Shown here piece after piece: positions 19,774 to 27,553 of a stretch of 64,000 nucleotides of DNA. How positions within the stretch are numbered: position 1 is the first letter of the stretch; every line of letters begins with the position of its first letter. Position numbers and translations under genes: made by a program. The notes under the pieces were generated by a model. The model made no database searches. It was not told where the DNA came from and saw only the letters and a list, made by a program, of their open reading frames with translations. The stretch comes from Pollutibacter soli (lineage in GTDB: Bacteria; Bacteroidota; Bacteroidia; Chitinophagales; Chitinophagaceae), in assembly GCA_029269725.1 (NCBI GenBank), contig JARJHS010000009.1:124001-188000 (forward strand), given 5' to 3'.

Positions 19774-20994
19774 CTATTTCCAGTCCACCGCCTTCATCAC
19801 ATTCGAATACTCATGTTCTGATGTCAGCGTTTTTGCTGCTGTACCATAAGCAGATCTCACGTTATCTGTTTGCGACATTTTCGGAGCGACCTTTACCAGC
19901 ACATTTGCTTTCTCGTATTCAGAAGAAATTTTGCTTATAGAATTTATGATAGCGATCCACTGGTCCTCGCCTGCGAAATTCTGATCGAGAAGATCTTTAT
20001 ATACATTCGCTTTGTCATAGTCTGATTGCACAGATTCAATGGCAGGGATTAAATCTGAAAGAATTTCTCCGGAGTTCTCCGTGCGCTGAATCATTTCTTT
20101 CAGCACGCCGGACTTATCATAATCAGATTGGATAGTTTTGATAACCTTCAATGTTGCTTTTGCTTCCCCGGCAGAAAGCTTTCTTTGCTGAATCCCCTCT
20201 TTGATCGCATTGGATTTGTCGTAATCAGAGTTTACGTTTTCCACCATACTTATAACATAGACAAATTGTTCCGTGTTAAGTTGCTGACGGAGTATGGACT
20301 TAAGCACATTGGATTTGTCATAATCGGAATTGATACTCTTTAGTGCTACCAGGTACGCCTGCAATGTTTCGCTATCGGTATAAAATACCTTTGCATTTTT
20401 TTCCAATAGTTGCGATTTGTCGTAATCCGACCCGATGAGCGTACTGATCTGCTGAGCAGCAATCAGCAACTCATTTTTTGTCATGGTATTTTTAGAAAAA
20501 AGATATTCGAGATAAAGACGTCTGATATAATCGGACTGCAACTCTTTCACGTCTTCCAGCACACGCTGACTTCCCCCTTGCGCGTAACTTCGTTGTACAC
20601 GGCCTTGCGCATCTATTCCCTGGTTGATCATGATTTTAACTGCACTGGCCAGGAATTGCTTTCCGTTTTCGTCAAGTTCAGTCATTACACTGCCGCTGTT
20701 CACTTTGTAAACCATGCCACCATCTCTTGGCTCAATCACCAGTTTTTCCCCGTCACGGGTATATCTTACATATCCGCCATCAGAAATAAATGCGATGGCT
20801 TTATCATCATCGGTAAACCTGACATCTCCTTTGCATTCAATTTTAATAGATCCGGATTCATCATTAATCCTGATGGTCGTCTTTTTATTGCCGTCGTCGC
20901 TGAATACATGTCTGCCGAAAGAATTGTTGTTGCGGCAGGATTGAGTCAATAAAATAGCAGTAAAGAATACCACGGGCATTAGTACTTGTTTCAT
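19774..20994 (-). CDS. lipoprotein with eight 34-residue SDYDK repeats
   Basis: 406 residues. The signal peptide ends with the lipobox LLTQSC (Cys20), so a membrane-anchored lipoprotein is expected. Residues 35-150 form a beta-rich domain (TIRINDESGSIKIECKGDVR onward). After that, SDY-type motifs recur at residues 154, 189, 223, 256, 290, 324, 358 and 392, a near-constant 34-residue spacing; most read SDYDKSNVLK or similar, the last two SEYEKANVL and SEHEYSNVM. This implies a helical-hairpin solenoid of TPR/HEAT size. Similar SDYEK repeats occur in some Bacteroidota proteins linked to M56-type sensors (from memory). It is first in the run leading to P5-P4-P3 and has a sigma-54-like promoter and palindrome upstream. 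Function unknown; a periplasmic partner of the permeases is inferred. Confidence 0.85.
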   Translation of the reverse strand: MKQVLMPVVFFTAILLTQSCRNNNSFGRHVFSDDGNKKTTIRINDESGSIKIECKGDVRFTDDDKAIAFISDGGYVRYTRDGEKLVIEPRDGGMVYKVNSGSVMTELDENGKQFLASAVKIMINQGIDAQGRVQRSYAQGGSQRVLEDVKELQSDYIRRLYLEYLFSKNTMTKNELLIAAQQISTLIGSDYDKSQLLEKNAKVFYTDSETLQAYLVALKSINSDYDKSNVLKSILRQQLNTEQFVYVISMVENVNSDYDKSNAIKEGIQQRKLSAGEAKATLKVIKTIQSDYDKSGVLKEMIQRTENSGEILSDLIPAIESVQSDYDKANVYKDLLDQNFAGEDQWIAIINSISKISSEYEKANVLVKVAPKMSQTDNVRSAYGTAAKTLTSEHEYSNVMKAVDWK

Positions 20995-21139
20995 CTTGTT
21001 TATTTTTCCTGTTTGAAAAAAAGTTACAGATGTTCGTTTCCCGTGGCGTTAGGGACACAATATCTGTAATTTTTTCTACTCTTTTTTATTTTTTACCTAT
21101 CCAAAGAAGTGAAATATTATAAATCGACAGGTTTTTGGC

Positions 21140-21155
21140 CTCAAGCCTTGTGCCA
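21140..21155 (-). promoter_or_regulatory. sigma-54-like promoter of the lipoprotein-P5-P4-P3 run
   Basis: The minus strand reads TGGCACAAGGCTTGAG. The -24 block TGGCAC is perfect, and the -12 block is TTGA instead of TTGC. It lies about 145 nt before the lipoprotein ATG. A TGTCCG-N4-CGGACG palindrome is centred 73 bp upstream, matching the 74-bp spacing at P14. Confidence 0.6.
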
Positions 21156-21206
21156 TGAATGGAACCGTTGCCTGGCAAGGGTTCCAGCGATTCGCTAAAT
21201 TAAAGG

Positions 21207-21222
21207 TGTCCGAAAACGGACG
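21207..21222. promoter_or_regulatory. palindromic upstream activator-type site
   Basis: TGTCCGAAAACGGACG, with core arms TGTCCG and CGGACG. A half site CGGACA follows at 21229-21234. Same motif as at 49716-49735 and 4717-4732. Confidence 0.65.
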
Positions 21223-21243
21223 CATAAGCGGACAGTGCTCAGT

Positions 21244-21282
21244 CATCACACCTGCCAGGTCTTAGACCTGGCAGGTGTGATG
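21244..21282. repeat. 39-nt perfect hairpin with 18-bp arms
   Basis: Arms CATCACACCTGCCAGGTC (21244-21261) and GACCTGGCAGGTGTGATG (21265-21282) are exact reverse complements around a TTA loop. It could fold on either strand. It has a relative at 21411-21437 and appears to be a dispersed palindromic repeat. Confidence 0.9.
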
Positions 21283-21410
21283 AAGGTTTCCGGCATCCGG
21301 ATCAGCATTAAGTGATTTGCTGACAGTTTGTTACAAGCTTTTGAACCTTGTAACCGATTTTGTAAGGTGTAGAAATATATCCAGGTGAAAGAGGTGGACT
21401 TTGAAGATGG

Positions 21411-21437
21411 ACCTGGCAGGTCTTAGACCTGCCAGGT
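21411..21437. repeat. 27-nt hairpin, variant of the 21244 repeat
   Basis: Arms ACCTGGCAGGTC and GACCTGCCAGGT around TTA. Compared with the 21244 copy, one base pair is swapped in both arms, so pairing is kept. It lies 4 nt beyond the YceI stop and may act as a 3' end, although no T-run follows. The rest of the 20995-21441 gap is the regulatory region of the lipoprotein. Confidence 0.85.
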
Positions 21438-21441
21438 GTTT

Positions 21442-22020
21442 TCATTGCACCGCCTTTATAAACACATTCAACGTCACCTGGTCGTGAACCATTTCGTCTC
21501 CGATGCCTTTGAATGCCACGCCCCATTGCTGACGATTAAAACGAATATCTGCGCGGCCGATAAATAAATTATCATTCCGCTTTTCTGTTTTTATTTCAAC
21601 GTCGATGGGTTTTGTTGTGTTTTTGATTGTGAGGTCTCCCGTGGCTATTAATACATTTTCGACGTCGGGTGAGGGCTTCACAGCTGTAATTACAAATTTC
21701 GCGGTAGGGTAGCGACCGACGTCAAAGAAATCCGGATCTTTTAAATGATTTTCAAGTCGACGTTTAGGCACCGGCTCATGATCAGGAATATCGGTGCATT
21801 CGATGCTGTTCATATCAATCACAAAAAATCCGCCATCTAACTGCTGATCTTTCATATGGATTTTCCCCTCGCTTATCCTGACTACGCCCTGGTGTTTGCC
21901 CCACACTTTTGTACCCGTCCATACTATTAGGGAATCATCAATTGAAACAGTCAGTTCTTTTGTTTCTGCGAGCAAGAGCTCTGCAGTAAATGCGAGCAGG
22001 AAGAAGGAAATAATTTTCAT
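21442..22020 (-). CDS. YceI-family periplasmic lipid-binding-type protein
   Basis: 192 residues from ATG 22020 (MKIISFFLLAFTAELLLAET); the longer frame to 22071 has no signal-like start. The signal peptide is residues 1 to about 19. The body shows YceI features: VWTGTKVWGKHQGVVRISEG, DGGFFVIDMNSIECTDI, HLKDPDFFDVGRYPTAKFVI, TGDLTIKNTTKPIDVEI, and a C-terminal DQVTLNVFIKA strand. The family forms a lipocalin-like barrel that binds isoprenoid-type ligands. It lies 177 nt downstream of the dioxygenase-like gene on the same strand and may be co-transcribed. Confidence 0.92.
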   Translation of the reverse strand: MKIISFFLLAFTAELLLAETKELTVSIDDSLIVWTGTKVWGKHQGVVRISEGKIHMKDQQLDGGFFVIDMNSIECTDIPDHEPVPKRRLENHLKDPDFFDVGRYPTAKFVITAVKPSPDVENVLIATGDLTIKNTTKPIDVEIKTEKRNDNLFIGRADIRFNRQQWGVAFKGIGDEMVHDQVTLNVFIKAVQ

Positions 22021-22197
22021 CGTGATCAGTTTTGCTTTTAATACCACTGGTATATCAAGTCTGTCGCACATTGCCGGTTTTCACCCACATGTTTCGGTTA
22101 AAAATTTTCCGGCGATCTATTGACCAGAAAGCTCGTCTTTCGCCATGTCGTTTTATTCGCTCTGCTTTTACCCAAAGGCAGGAATTTATTTTAGTAA

Positions 22198-22824
22198 TTA
22201 GTATCCAGGTACATTTTTACCAAGTACGATATCCCTTGTTCCAATCCATACACCCTTATCATTTTTTGAAAGCTTTATAATTCCGCTGCCACCACGATTG
22301 CGTGATTGCGATCTGTCTTCCTTAGAGAGCAATGGATCATCTTCAAATACATATTCATCAATCCAGTAGTAGCCTTTTCCTGGCTCGTCAATGATTGGAT
22401 GAATGTGCTGTGGATTTTTGCTGTTGGGGTATGAAGCAGGTCGGATAGTATTCAATTCATAGTGTCCATTGGCGTCAGTCTTTACCCAGCCGCGCAAATG
22501 GCCATGTCGTTTTGCATATTTCTGATCTGGTGCCGGGGTATATTCTCCTGTATTGTCTGTCTGATATACATAAAGAATAACTCCCGGTGCAGGGGTTTTC
22601 CCATCATTCTTAAAAATAGTTCCTGTGATGATCATCCGTTGCCCGGGTTCTTTCGGACCTGCTATATTGGCGGTGGCGCCGATGTGTGGAGGCATGCCAT
22701 CAAACATCATTTCACATCCTTCGCAGCCTCCAAGCAATCTGCGGTCCCCGGCAGATGTTTGTGAGCAGGCAGCCAGGATCATGCTTGCCAAACTGAACAG
22801 CAGCAGTGAATATTTCTTTTTCAT
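22198..22824 (-). CDS. intradiol ring-cleavage dioxygenase-like lipoprotein
   Basis: 208 residues. Signal peptide with lipobox LAAC (Cys20). An additional GGCEGCE motif puts Cys34 and Cys37 close together. The catechol dioxygenase core is visible: GVILYVYQTDNTGEYTP, HLRGWVKTDANGHYELNTIR, PASYP and PQHIHP. Candidate non-heme iron(III) ligands are Y95, Y132, H140 and H142, with R128 near the substrate site. Extracytoplasmic members of this superfamily are common in Bacteroidota, but their substrate is usually unknown. First gene of a two-gene minus-strand run with YceI. Confidence 0.88.
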   Translation of the reverse strand: MKKKYSLLLFSLASMILAACSQTSAGDRRLLGGCEGCEMMFDGMPPHIGATANIAGPKEPGQRMIITGTIFKNDGKTPAPGVILYVYQTDNTGEYTPAPDQKYAKRHGHLRGWVKTDANGHYELNTIRPASYPNSKNPQHIHPIIDEPGKGYYWIDEYVFEDDPLLSKEDRSQSRNRGGSGIIKLSKNDKGVWIGTRDIVLGKNVPGY

Positions 22825-22959
22825 TCTGATTGTTTTTCTTCAATAAAATTCGCGTCGCCGAATGTTAAAATGACCGCGATCTGACGTCGGGTATTTTTTT
22901 CTTGATGAACTGCGAGTACAGCGTTTTTATGCAGGCCGGAAAGGACTTACTTTTAACCT

Positions 22960-23979
22960 GTGAATAAGTTATTCAAATACAGGATTGATCATGTTGCCTT
23001 CTGGGTGTTCACGATTATTTTTCACGCCTATACAAAACTGGATATACTTCAACAGGCAGGCCTGTCGCAATTTATATCGGAGGTGGTATTAAGGAATGTT
23101 TTGCTGGCAGCAGTAATATATTTCACGCTTCAGATGGTCATTCCGGGAATTGTCAGTGAGAAAAAAGTTTCGCGATCGGTGTTGATATTAGGCGTTGCCA
23201 TCGCAGTGTATGTAATTATAAAAGATGTTCATGATATCTACCTGGATAATGAGATATTAAAGAAGGCGGATCCTCCCGGTTTACTCCGTCGCTCCTGGTA
23301 CAACTTTTCAATCGTCATTTTCTATTTGTCCTTTGCTTCTGCAATGCATTTTACAAAGCAATGGTATCTGCAACGCGAACATATCCGGCAGATAGAACTT
23401 GAAAAGCTCAATACTGAACTGGAGTACCTGAAAGCACAGATCAATCCACATTTTCTTTTTAATTCCCTCAATACAGTTTTCTTCCAGATCGATAAACAGA
23501 ATAGCGCTGCAAGAGAAACACTTTCTCGTTTTTCGGATATGCTGCGATACCAATTGTATGAATGCAATGGCAATGAGATTGATGCAAAAAAAGAAATTGA
23601 TTACCTGAGGAATTACGTCGAATTGCAAAAGCTGAGAACGGGGGATAATTATTCAATTGAATTTAAAAACAATGGCGGGCCTGATAATTTCAAATTACCT
23701 CCGATGTTGTTATTGCCATTTGTGGAAAATGCTTTTAAACATGTTTCTCATTTTAATGATAAACAGAACAGTATTTCTATTGAACTGACACGACTCAATG
23801 GCACGTTTCATATGCGGGTTCAGAATACAACAGATCCAAAAACTCATTCAGAGAATGGTGGTATCGGATTGAAAAATGTGCGGCGCCGGCTGGAACTACT
23901 GTACGAAAGTAATTACGCGCTCGACATAAATGACAGGGGAGAACTGTTTGAAGTAAATCTGAATCTGAAAGTTCATTAA
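22960..23979 (+). CDS. LytS/YehU-type sensor histidine kinase
   Basis: 339 residues, GTG start (MNKLFKYRIDHVAFWVFTII). Four membrane helices lie at about 12-28, 42-62, 72-90 and 115-130, with no extracytoplasmic domain of note. A coiled coil (REHIRQIELEKLNTELEYLK) leads to the His_kinase motif INPHFLFNSLN, with phospho-acceptor His164. The ATP-binding N-box is LPFVENAFKH, and a Gly-rich NGGIGLKNVRRRL follows. The response regulator starts 9 nt downstream. The stimulus is unknown. Confidence 0.94.
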   Translation: MNKLFKYRIDHVAFWVFTIIFHAYTKLDILQQAGLSQFISEVVLRNVLLAAVIYFTLQMVIPGIVSEKKVSRSVLILGVAIAVYVIIKDVHDIYLDNEILKKADPPGLLRRSWYNFSIVIFYLSFASAMHFTKQWYLQREHIRQIELEKLNTELEYLKAQINPHFLFNSLNTVFFQIDKQNSAARETLSRFSDMLRYQLYECNGNEIDAKKEIDYLRNYVELQKLRTGDNYSIEFKNNGGPDNFKLPPMLLLPFVENAFKHVSHFNDKQNSISIELTRLNGTFHMRVQNTTDPKTHSENGGIGLKNVRRRLELLYESNYALDINDRGELFEVNLNLKVH

Positions 23980-23988
23980 TGAATTTAT

Positions 23989-24708
23989 ATGAAAATGAAA
24001 TGCCTAATCGTGGATGATGAGCCTATGGCCCGTAAGGGCCTTGAGGAATATGTGCAGGAGGTCGATTTTCTTCAGCTTGCCGGAAGCTGCGAAAATGCAG
24101 TAAAAGCTGCGGGCTGGTTAAAAGAAAATGATATCGACCTTATCCTGCTTGATATTCAGATGCCAAAGATCACGGGGATTGAGTTTCTTAAAACTTTAAA
24201 AAATCCGCCGATGATTATATTTACGACAGCCTATTCCGAATATGCGCTCGAGGGATATGCTTTGGATATTATCGACTATCTGGTAAAACCTATTCCACTG
24301 GAGAGATTTTTAAAAGCAGTACAAAAAGCCCGCGATTATTTTTTACTGAAACAAAAAGCTGATGCATCAGCCGTTTCCGGCACAGGATATTTTTTCATCA
24401 AGTGTGAAAATAAATTTGAGAAAGTAAATTATACCGATGTACTGTATGTCGAGGCGATGCAGAATTATTGCATGATACATACGATCAACGGAAGAATGAT
24501 TACCTATATCACGTTCAGCGGACTTGAAAGTCAGTTACCTCCTGATCTTTTTTTGAAAGTACATAAGTCATTTCTTGTTTCAATTGATAAAGTGAAATCT
24601 CTCGATGGAAATGAAATTCATATCGGCAATACACAGGTGCCTATCAGTCGTAGTCTGAAGGATGAAGTAATGAGCAGGATTATGAGAAATAATTTGTTGA
24701 AGAGATGA
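23989..24708 (+). CDS. LytTR-family response regulator
   Basis: 239 residues. The receiver domain spans residues 1 to about 120 with acidic D9/D10, phospho-acceptor D55 (LILLDIQMP), a T80/A81 switch region and K100 (LVKP). The LytTR DNA-binding domain spans about 135-235: YTDVLYVEAMQNYCMIHTIN, LPPDLFLKVHKSFLVSIDKV, GNTQVPISRSLKDEV. It pairs with the upstream kinase. The AACGTAT repeat array begins about ten bases after its stop. Target genes are unknown; the neighbouring permease runs and the YceI pair are candidates only by position. Confidence 0.95.
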   Translation: MKMKCLIVDDEPMARKGLEEYVQEVDFLQLAGSCENAVKAAGWLKENDIDLILLDIQMPKITGIEFLKTLKNPPMIIFTTAYSEYALEGYALDIIDYLVKPIPLERFLKAVQKARDYFLLKQKADASAVSGTGYFFIKCENKFEKVNYTDVLYVEAMQNYCMIHTINGRMITYITFSGLESQLPPDLFLKVHKSFLVSIDKVKSLDGNEIHIGNTQVPISRSLKDEVMSRIMRNNLLKR

Positions 24709-24717
24709 ACAAAGGAG

Positions 24718-24805
24718 AACGTATAACGTAAAACGTATAACGTATAACGTATAACGTATAACGTATAACGTATAACGTAAAACGTTTAACGTAAAACGTT
24801 TAACG
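24718..24805. repeat. heptanucleotide repeat array, AACGTAT type, twelve units
   Basis: Twelve consecutive 7-mers, mostly AACGTAT with AACGTAA and AACGTTT variants, then a partial AACG. It lies in the convergent gap between the LytTR gene and P6, just before GCCGGCTGTTTCC (24827-24839). Confidence 0.95.
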
Positions 24806-24856
24806 CCGCAGTTGTCGAAACTAAAAGCCGGCTGTTTCCTGCTTACTATTTACTAC

Positions 24857-27235
24857 TTACTCCGACCGCAGACTGGTTGCCGGTTTCGCCAGTGCGGCCT
24901 TAACGGTATGCGTAATCACTGTCAGCAAAGTGATCAGCAATACAGCAATTGCCGCAAAAATAAAAGTGGAAACATGCAGGCCCGTATTGTACGGAAATAT
25001 CTTTAGCCACTTGCTCATGAAATACCAGGCAACGGGGAAAGCAATGATGCAGGAGATCCCTACAAGAGCAACAAAATTTCTTGTAATAAGGTTGACCAGT
25101 TGCGGTGTGCCTGCTCCCATCACTTTCCTTATGCTGATTTCTTTTTGTCGCTGCTGCGTTGTAAATGCGATCAACCCTAGTAAACCAAGACAGGTTACAG
25201 CAATTGTTAGTATTGAAAAGATGGTAAAGATCTTTCCGCGCTTTTTATCTGCTGCATATTGTGAGTCGAAATCCTGATCGAGAAATGTATATTGAAAAGG
25301 CAGATCAGGAAACATGGATTTCCATGAGTTCTCCATGGATTTCAAAGTACCTGTAATATCGCCTGGTTCCAGCTTTGCCTGGATATTTGAATTATCATTC
25401 CGGTAGGCAAGAATCAACGGTGCAATCGGATTGTACAATGATTTCTGATGGAAATCTTTTACAACACCTACTACTTCCAGATAGGCTCCACTGGTGTCGC
25501 CCGGGAACTTAACCCGTTTTCCTAACGGCTCATCCCAACCGAATTCTTTTGCCATACTTTCGTTTACGATTATTCCATGAAGCGTGTCTGATAAACCTGT
25601 AAAATTCCGGCCTTTGGCGATTTTTATTGCGAGCGTGTTGAGGTAGTTCTCATCTATATTATAAACATCTACACCTTTATCCACAAAACCATTTTTTGAT
25701 TCTACTGAAAACAATTGAAAATTGATATTTCCTCCGGGGATCGTATTGGCCGTACTCACGGATCTTACTTTGGAATTTTTTCGAAGCTCATCGGTAAATG
25801 CATGGATCTTGCTGTTGGCATTGTTGCCATCAATATTCATTGAGATCACCTGTTCCTGGTTGAAGCCAAGGTCTTTGCTTCGCAGATATTTCAATTGTCC
25901 GTACACCACCCATGTACAGATCAGCATAATGATGGAAATAGAAAACTGGATGACTACCAGGACGCGACGAAGATTTACATTACTTGAACTCTTTGATAAA
26001 TTTCCTTTTAATATGGCAAGAGGATTAAAGCCCGAGAGATACAACGCTGGGTAACTTCCGCCCAGAAATCCTACAAAGAGGATGATGCCGAGCATCAGCG
26101 CAAGGGTGGAGGGTTCAAACAACGACTTTAACGAAATAAATTTACCTGCGATGTTGTTAAACGATGGCAGAAGCAAAGCCACAAAGCCAATACTCAGTAC
26201 CAATGCAATAGACGCTGTCACTGTAGATTCCACAAGGAATTGCGCAATCAGCTGAGAACGTTTAGATCCGGAAACTTTTCTTATTCCGATTTCTTTTGCT
26301 CTTCGTGCAGATCTTGCTGTTGTCAGGTTCATGTAGTTAATACAGGCGATGATCAGCATGAATAATGCGACAGCGGAGAAAATATAGATGTAAGATATAC
26401 TTCCTAATTCTTCAGGTTCACCCTGAAAATCCGAATGCAGGTGAATATCCCTGATGGGTTGTACTCCGTATTTAATATCGATATTGTATTGTTTGAAAAT
26501 CGAAGCCATGTATTTGTCGTACATGGGTGCCAGTTTTTTCTCGAACGCAACCGCGCTGGTATTGGGTTTCAGCAGCACATAATTGTAAAATCCGAAACTG
26601 CCCCAGTTATTTGCAAAATCTTTAGGAAGCGTGTTGCGTGAGATGAGAATATTGTAAAGTATATGTGAGCTTTTTGGGATGTCTTCCATCACTGCAGTTA
26701 CTTTGTACACTTCGTTATTGCTGTTCTGCAATGTCTTTCCAACGGCTTTTGTATTTTTTCCAAAGAACTTTTCAGCAACAGATTTTGTAAGTACCAGTGA
26801 ATTCGGTTCTGTAAGGGCTGTTTTTGCATTTCCTTCGATGATGTGATGAGTGAAAACATTGAAGAAGTTGCTATCAGTAAAATAGACTTTGTCATCATAA
26901 ATTTTATTGTCACCATTTTTAAACATGGTGCGGCCGCTGTTGACCATACGGACGGCATCTTCAACTTCGGGATAGTCCAGTTTGAGTGTCGGGCCTAGAG
27001 GAAACTGCGTATTTGCCCATTTCATTTTGTTGGTGGGCTCACTGATGTAAGCAACAATACGATTAATGCGATCGGATTTCAGGTGATGACGATCAAAACT
27101 CAATTCATCAAGCACATAAAAAATCAGGAACAGGCTGAAAGTAATTCCGATGGTCAGGCCAAGAATATTGAGAAAGCTGTATCCCCGGTCTTTTTTGAGG
27201 TTGCGAAGTGCTACGACGATCAGATTTTTAAGCAT
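24857..27235 (-). CDS. P6: duplicated MacB/FtsX-type ABC permease, last of the P14-P6 run
   Basis: 792 residues, start MLKNLIVVALRNLKKDRGYS. TM1 has the core GLTIGITFSLFLIFYVLDEL. First domain: KFFGKNTKAVGK, an extended version of the usual DPxGK, and MEDIPKSSHILYNILI. TM2 region: ACINYMNLTTARS. Loops: RRAKEIGIRKVSGSKR and QRQKEISIRKVMGAG, the latter with Ser instead of Gly in KEIG. Second domain: GVVKDFHQKSLYNPI. Ends KPATSLRSE. In transcription order it lies downstream of the IS3 element and P7. Confidence 0.95.
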   Translation of the reverse strand: MLKNLIVVALRNLKKDRGYSFLNILGLTIGITFSLFLIFYVLDELSFDRHHLKSDRINRIVAYISEPTNKMKWANTQFPLGPTLKLDYPEVEDAVRMVNSGRTMFKNGDNKIYDDKVYFTDSNFFNVFTHHIIEGNAKTALTEPNSLVLTKSVAEKFFGKNTKAVGKTLQNSNNEVYKVTAVMEDIPKSSHILYNILISRNTLPKDFANNWGSFGFYNYVLLKPNTSAVAFEKKLAPMYDKYMASIFKQYNIDIKYGVQPIRDIHLHSDFQGEPEELGSISYIYIFSAVALFMLIIACINYMNLTTARSARRAKEIGIRKVSGSKRSQLIAQFLVESTVTASIALVLSIGFVALLLPSFNNIAGKFISLKSLFEPSTLALMLGIILFVGFLGGSYPALYLSGFNPLAILKGNLSKSSSNVNLRRVLVVIQFSISIIMLICTWVVYGQLKYLRSKDLGFNQEQVISMNIDGNNANSKIHAFTDELRKNSKVRSVSTANTIPGGNINFQLFSVESKNGFVDKGVDVYNIDENYLNTLAIKIAKGRNFTGLSDTLHGIIVNESMAKEFGWDEPLGKRVKFPGDTSGAYLEVVGVVKDFHQKSLYNPIAPLILAYRNDNSNIQAKLEPGDITGTLKSMENSWKSMFPDLPFQYTFLDQDFDSQYAADKKRGKIFTIFSILTIAVTCLGLLGLIAFTTQQRQKEISIRKVMGAGTPQLVNLITRNFVALVGISCIIAFPVAWYFMSKWLKIFPYNTGLHVSTFIFAAIAVLLITLLTVITHTVKAALAKPATSLRSE

Positions 27236-27553
27236 AAAGTTGAGGTTGAATGGAGTTCCGCTATCGAATCTTTACCGAACCAACATCGGCCTGTTCAATT
27301 TCGTGTTTTCTACAGGGAAACAGGATACCGTTCATAAATAAAAAAGGCAGTGGGATGCCTGTTCGGTATTCTGTTTTTCATGAAAATCAAACCACAAAGG
27401 AGCCACCGGGTAAACAGCCCACGGCGAAATACATGAGAATTTTCAAAGCAATCTCCAGAATTAGTATACATCTTTTTTCCCTGTATTCTGTATCCTGGCT
27501 GTTTCCCATCGCCCCCTGCAATATTGTGTGAGCCTGCTCACTGTTGCCTTTAG
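27236..27553. other. 318-nt gap between P7 and P6
   Basis: Contains GGCTGTTTCCC at 27497-27507 and a degenerate GTTCGG/CTGTTC region near 27290-27365. No convincing gene; small frames are not protein-like. Confidence 0.55.

Noticed and set aside
24718-24805. CRISPR-like array
   Set aside because: The units are 7 bp with no spacers and there are no cas genes; it is a simple tandem repeat.
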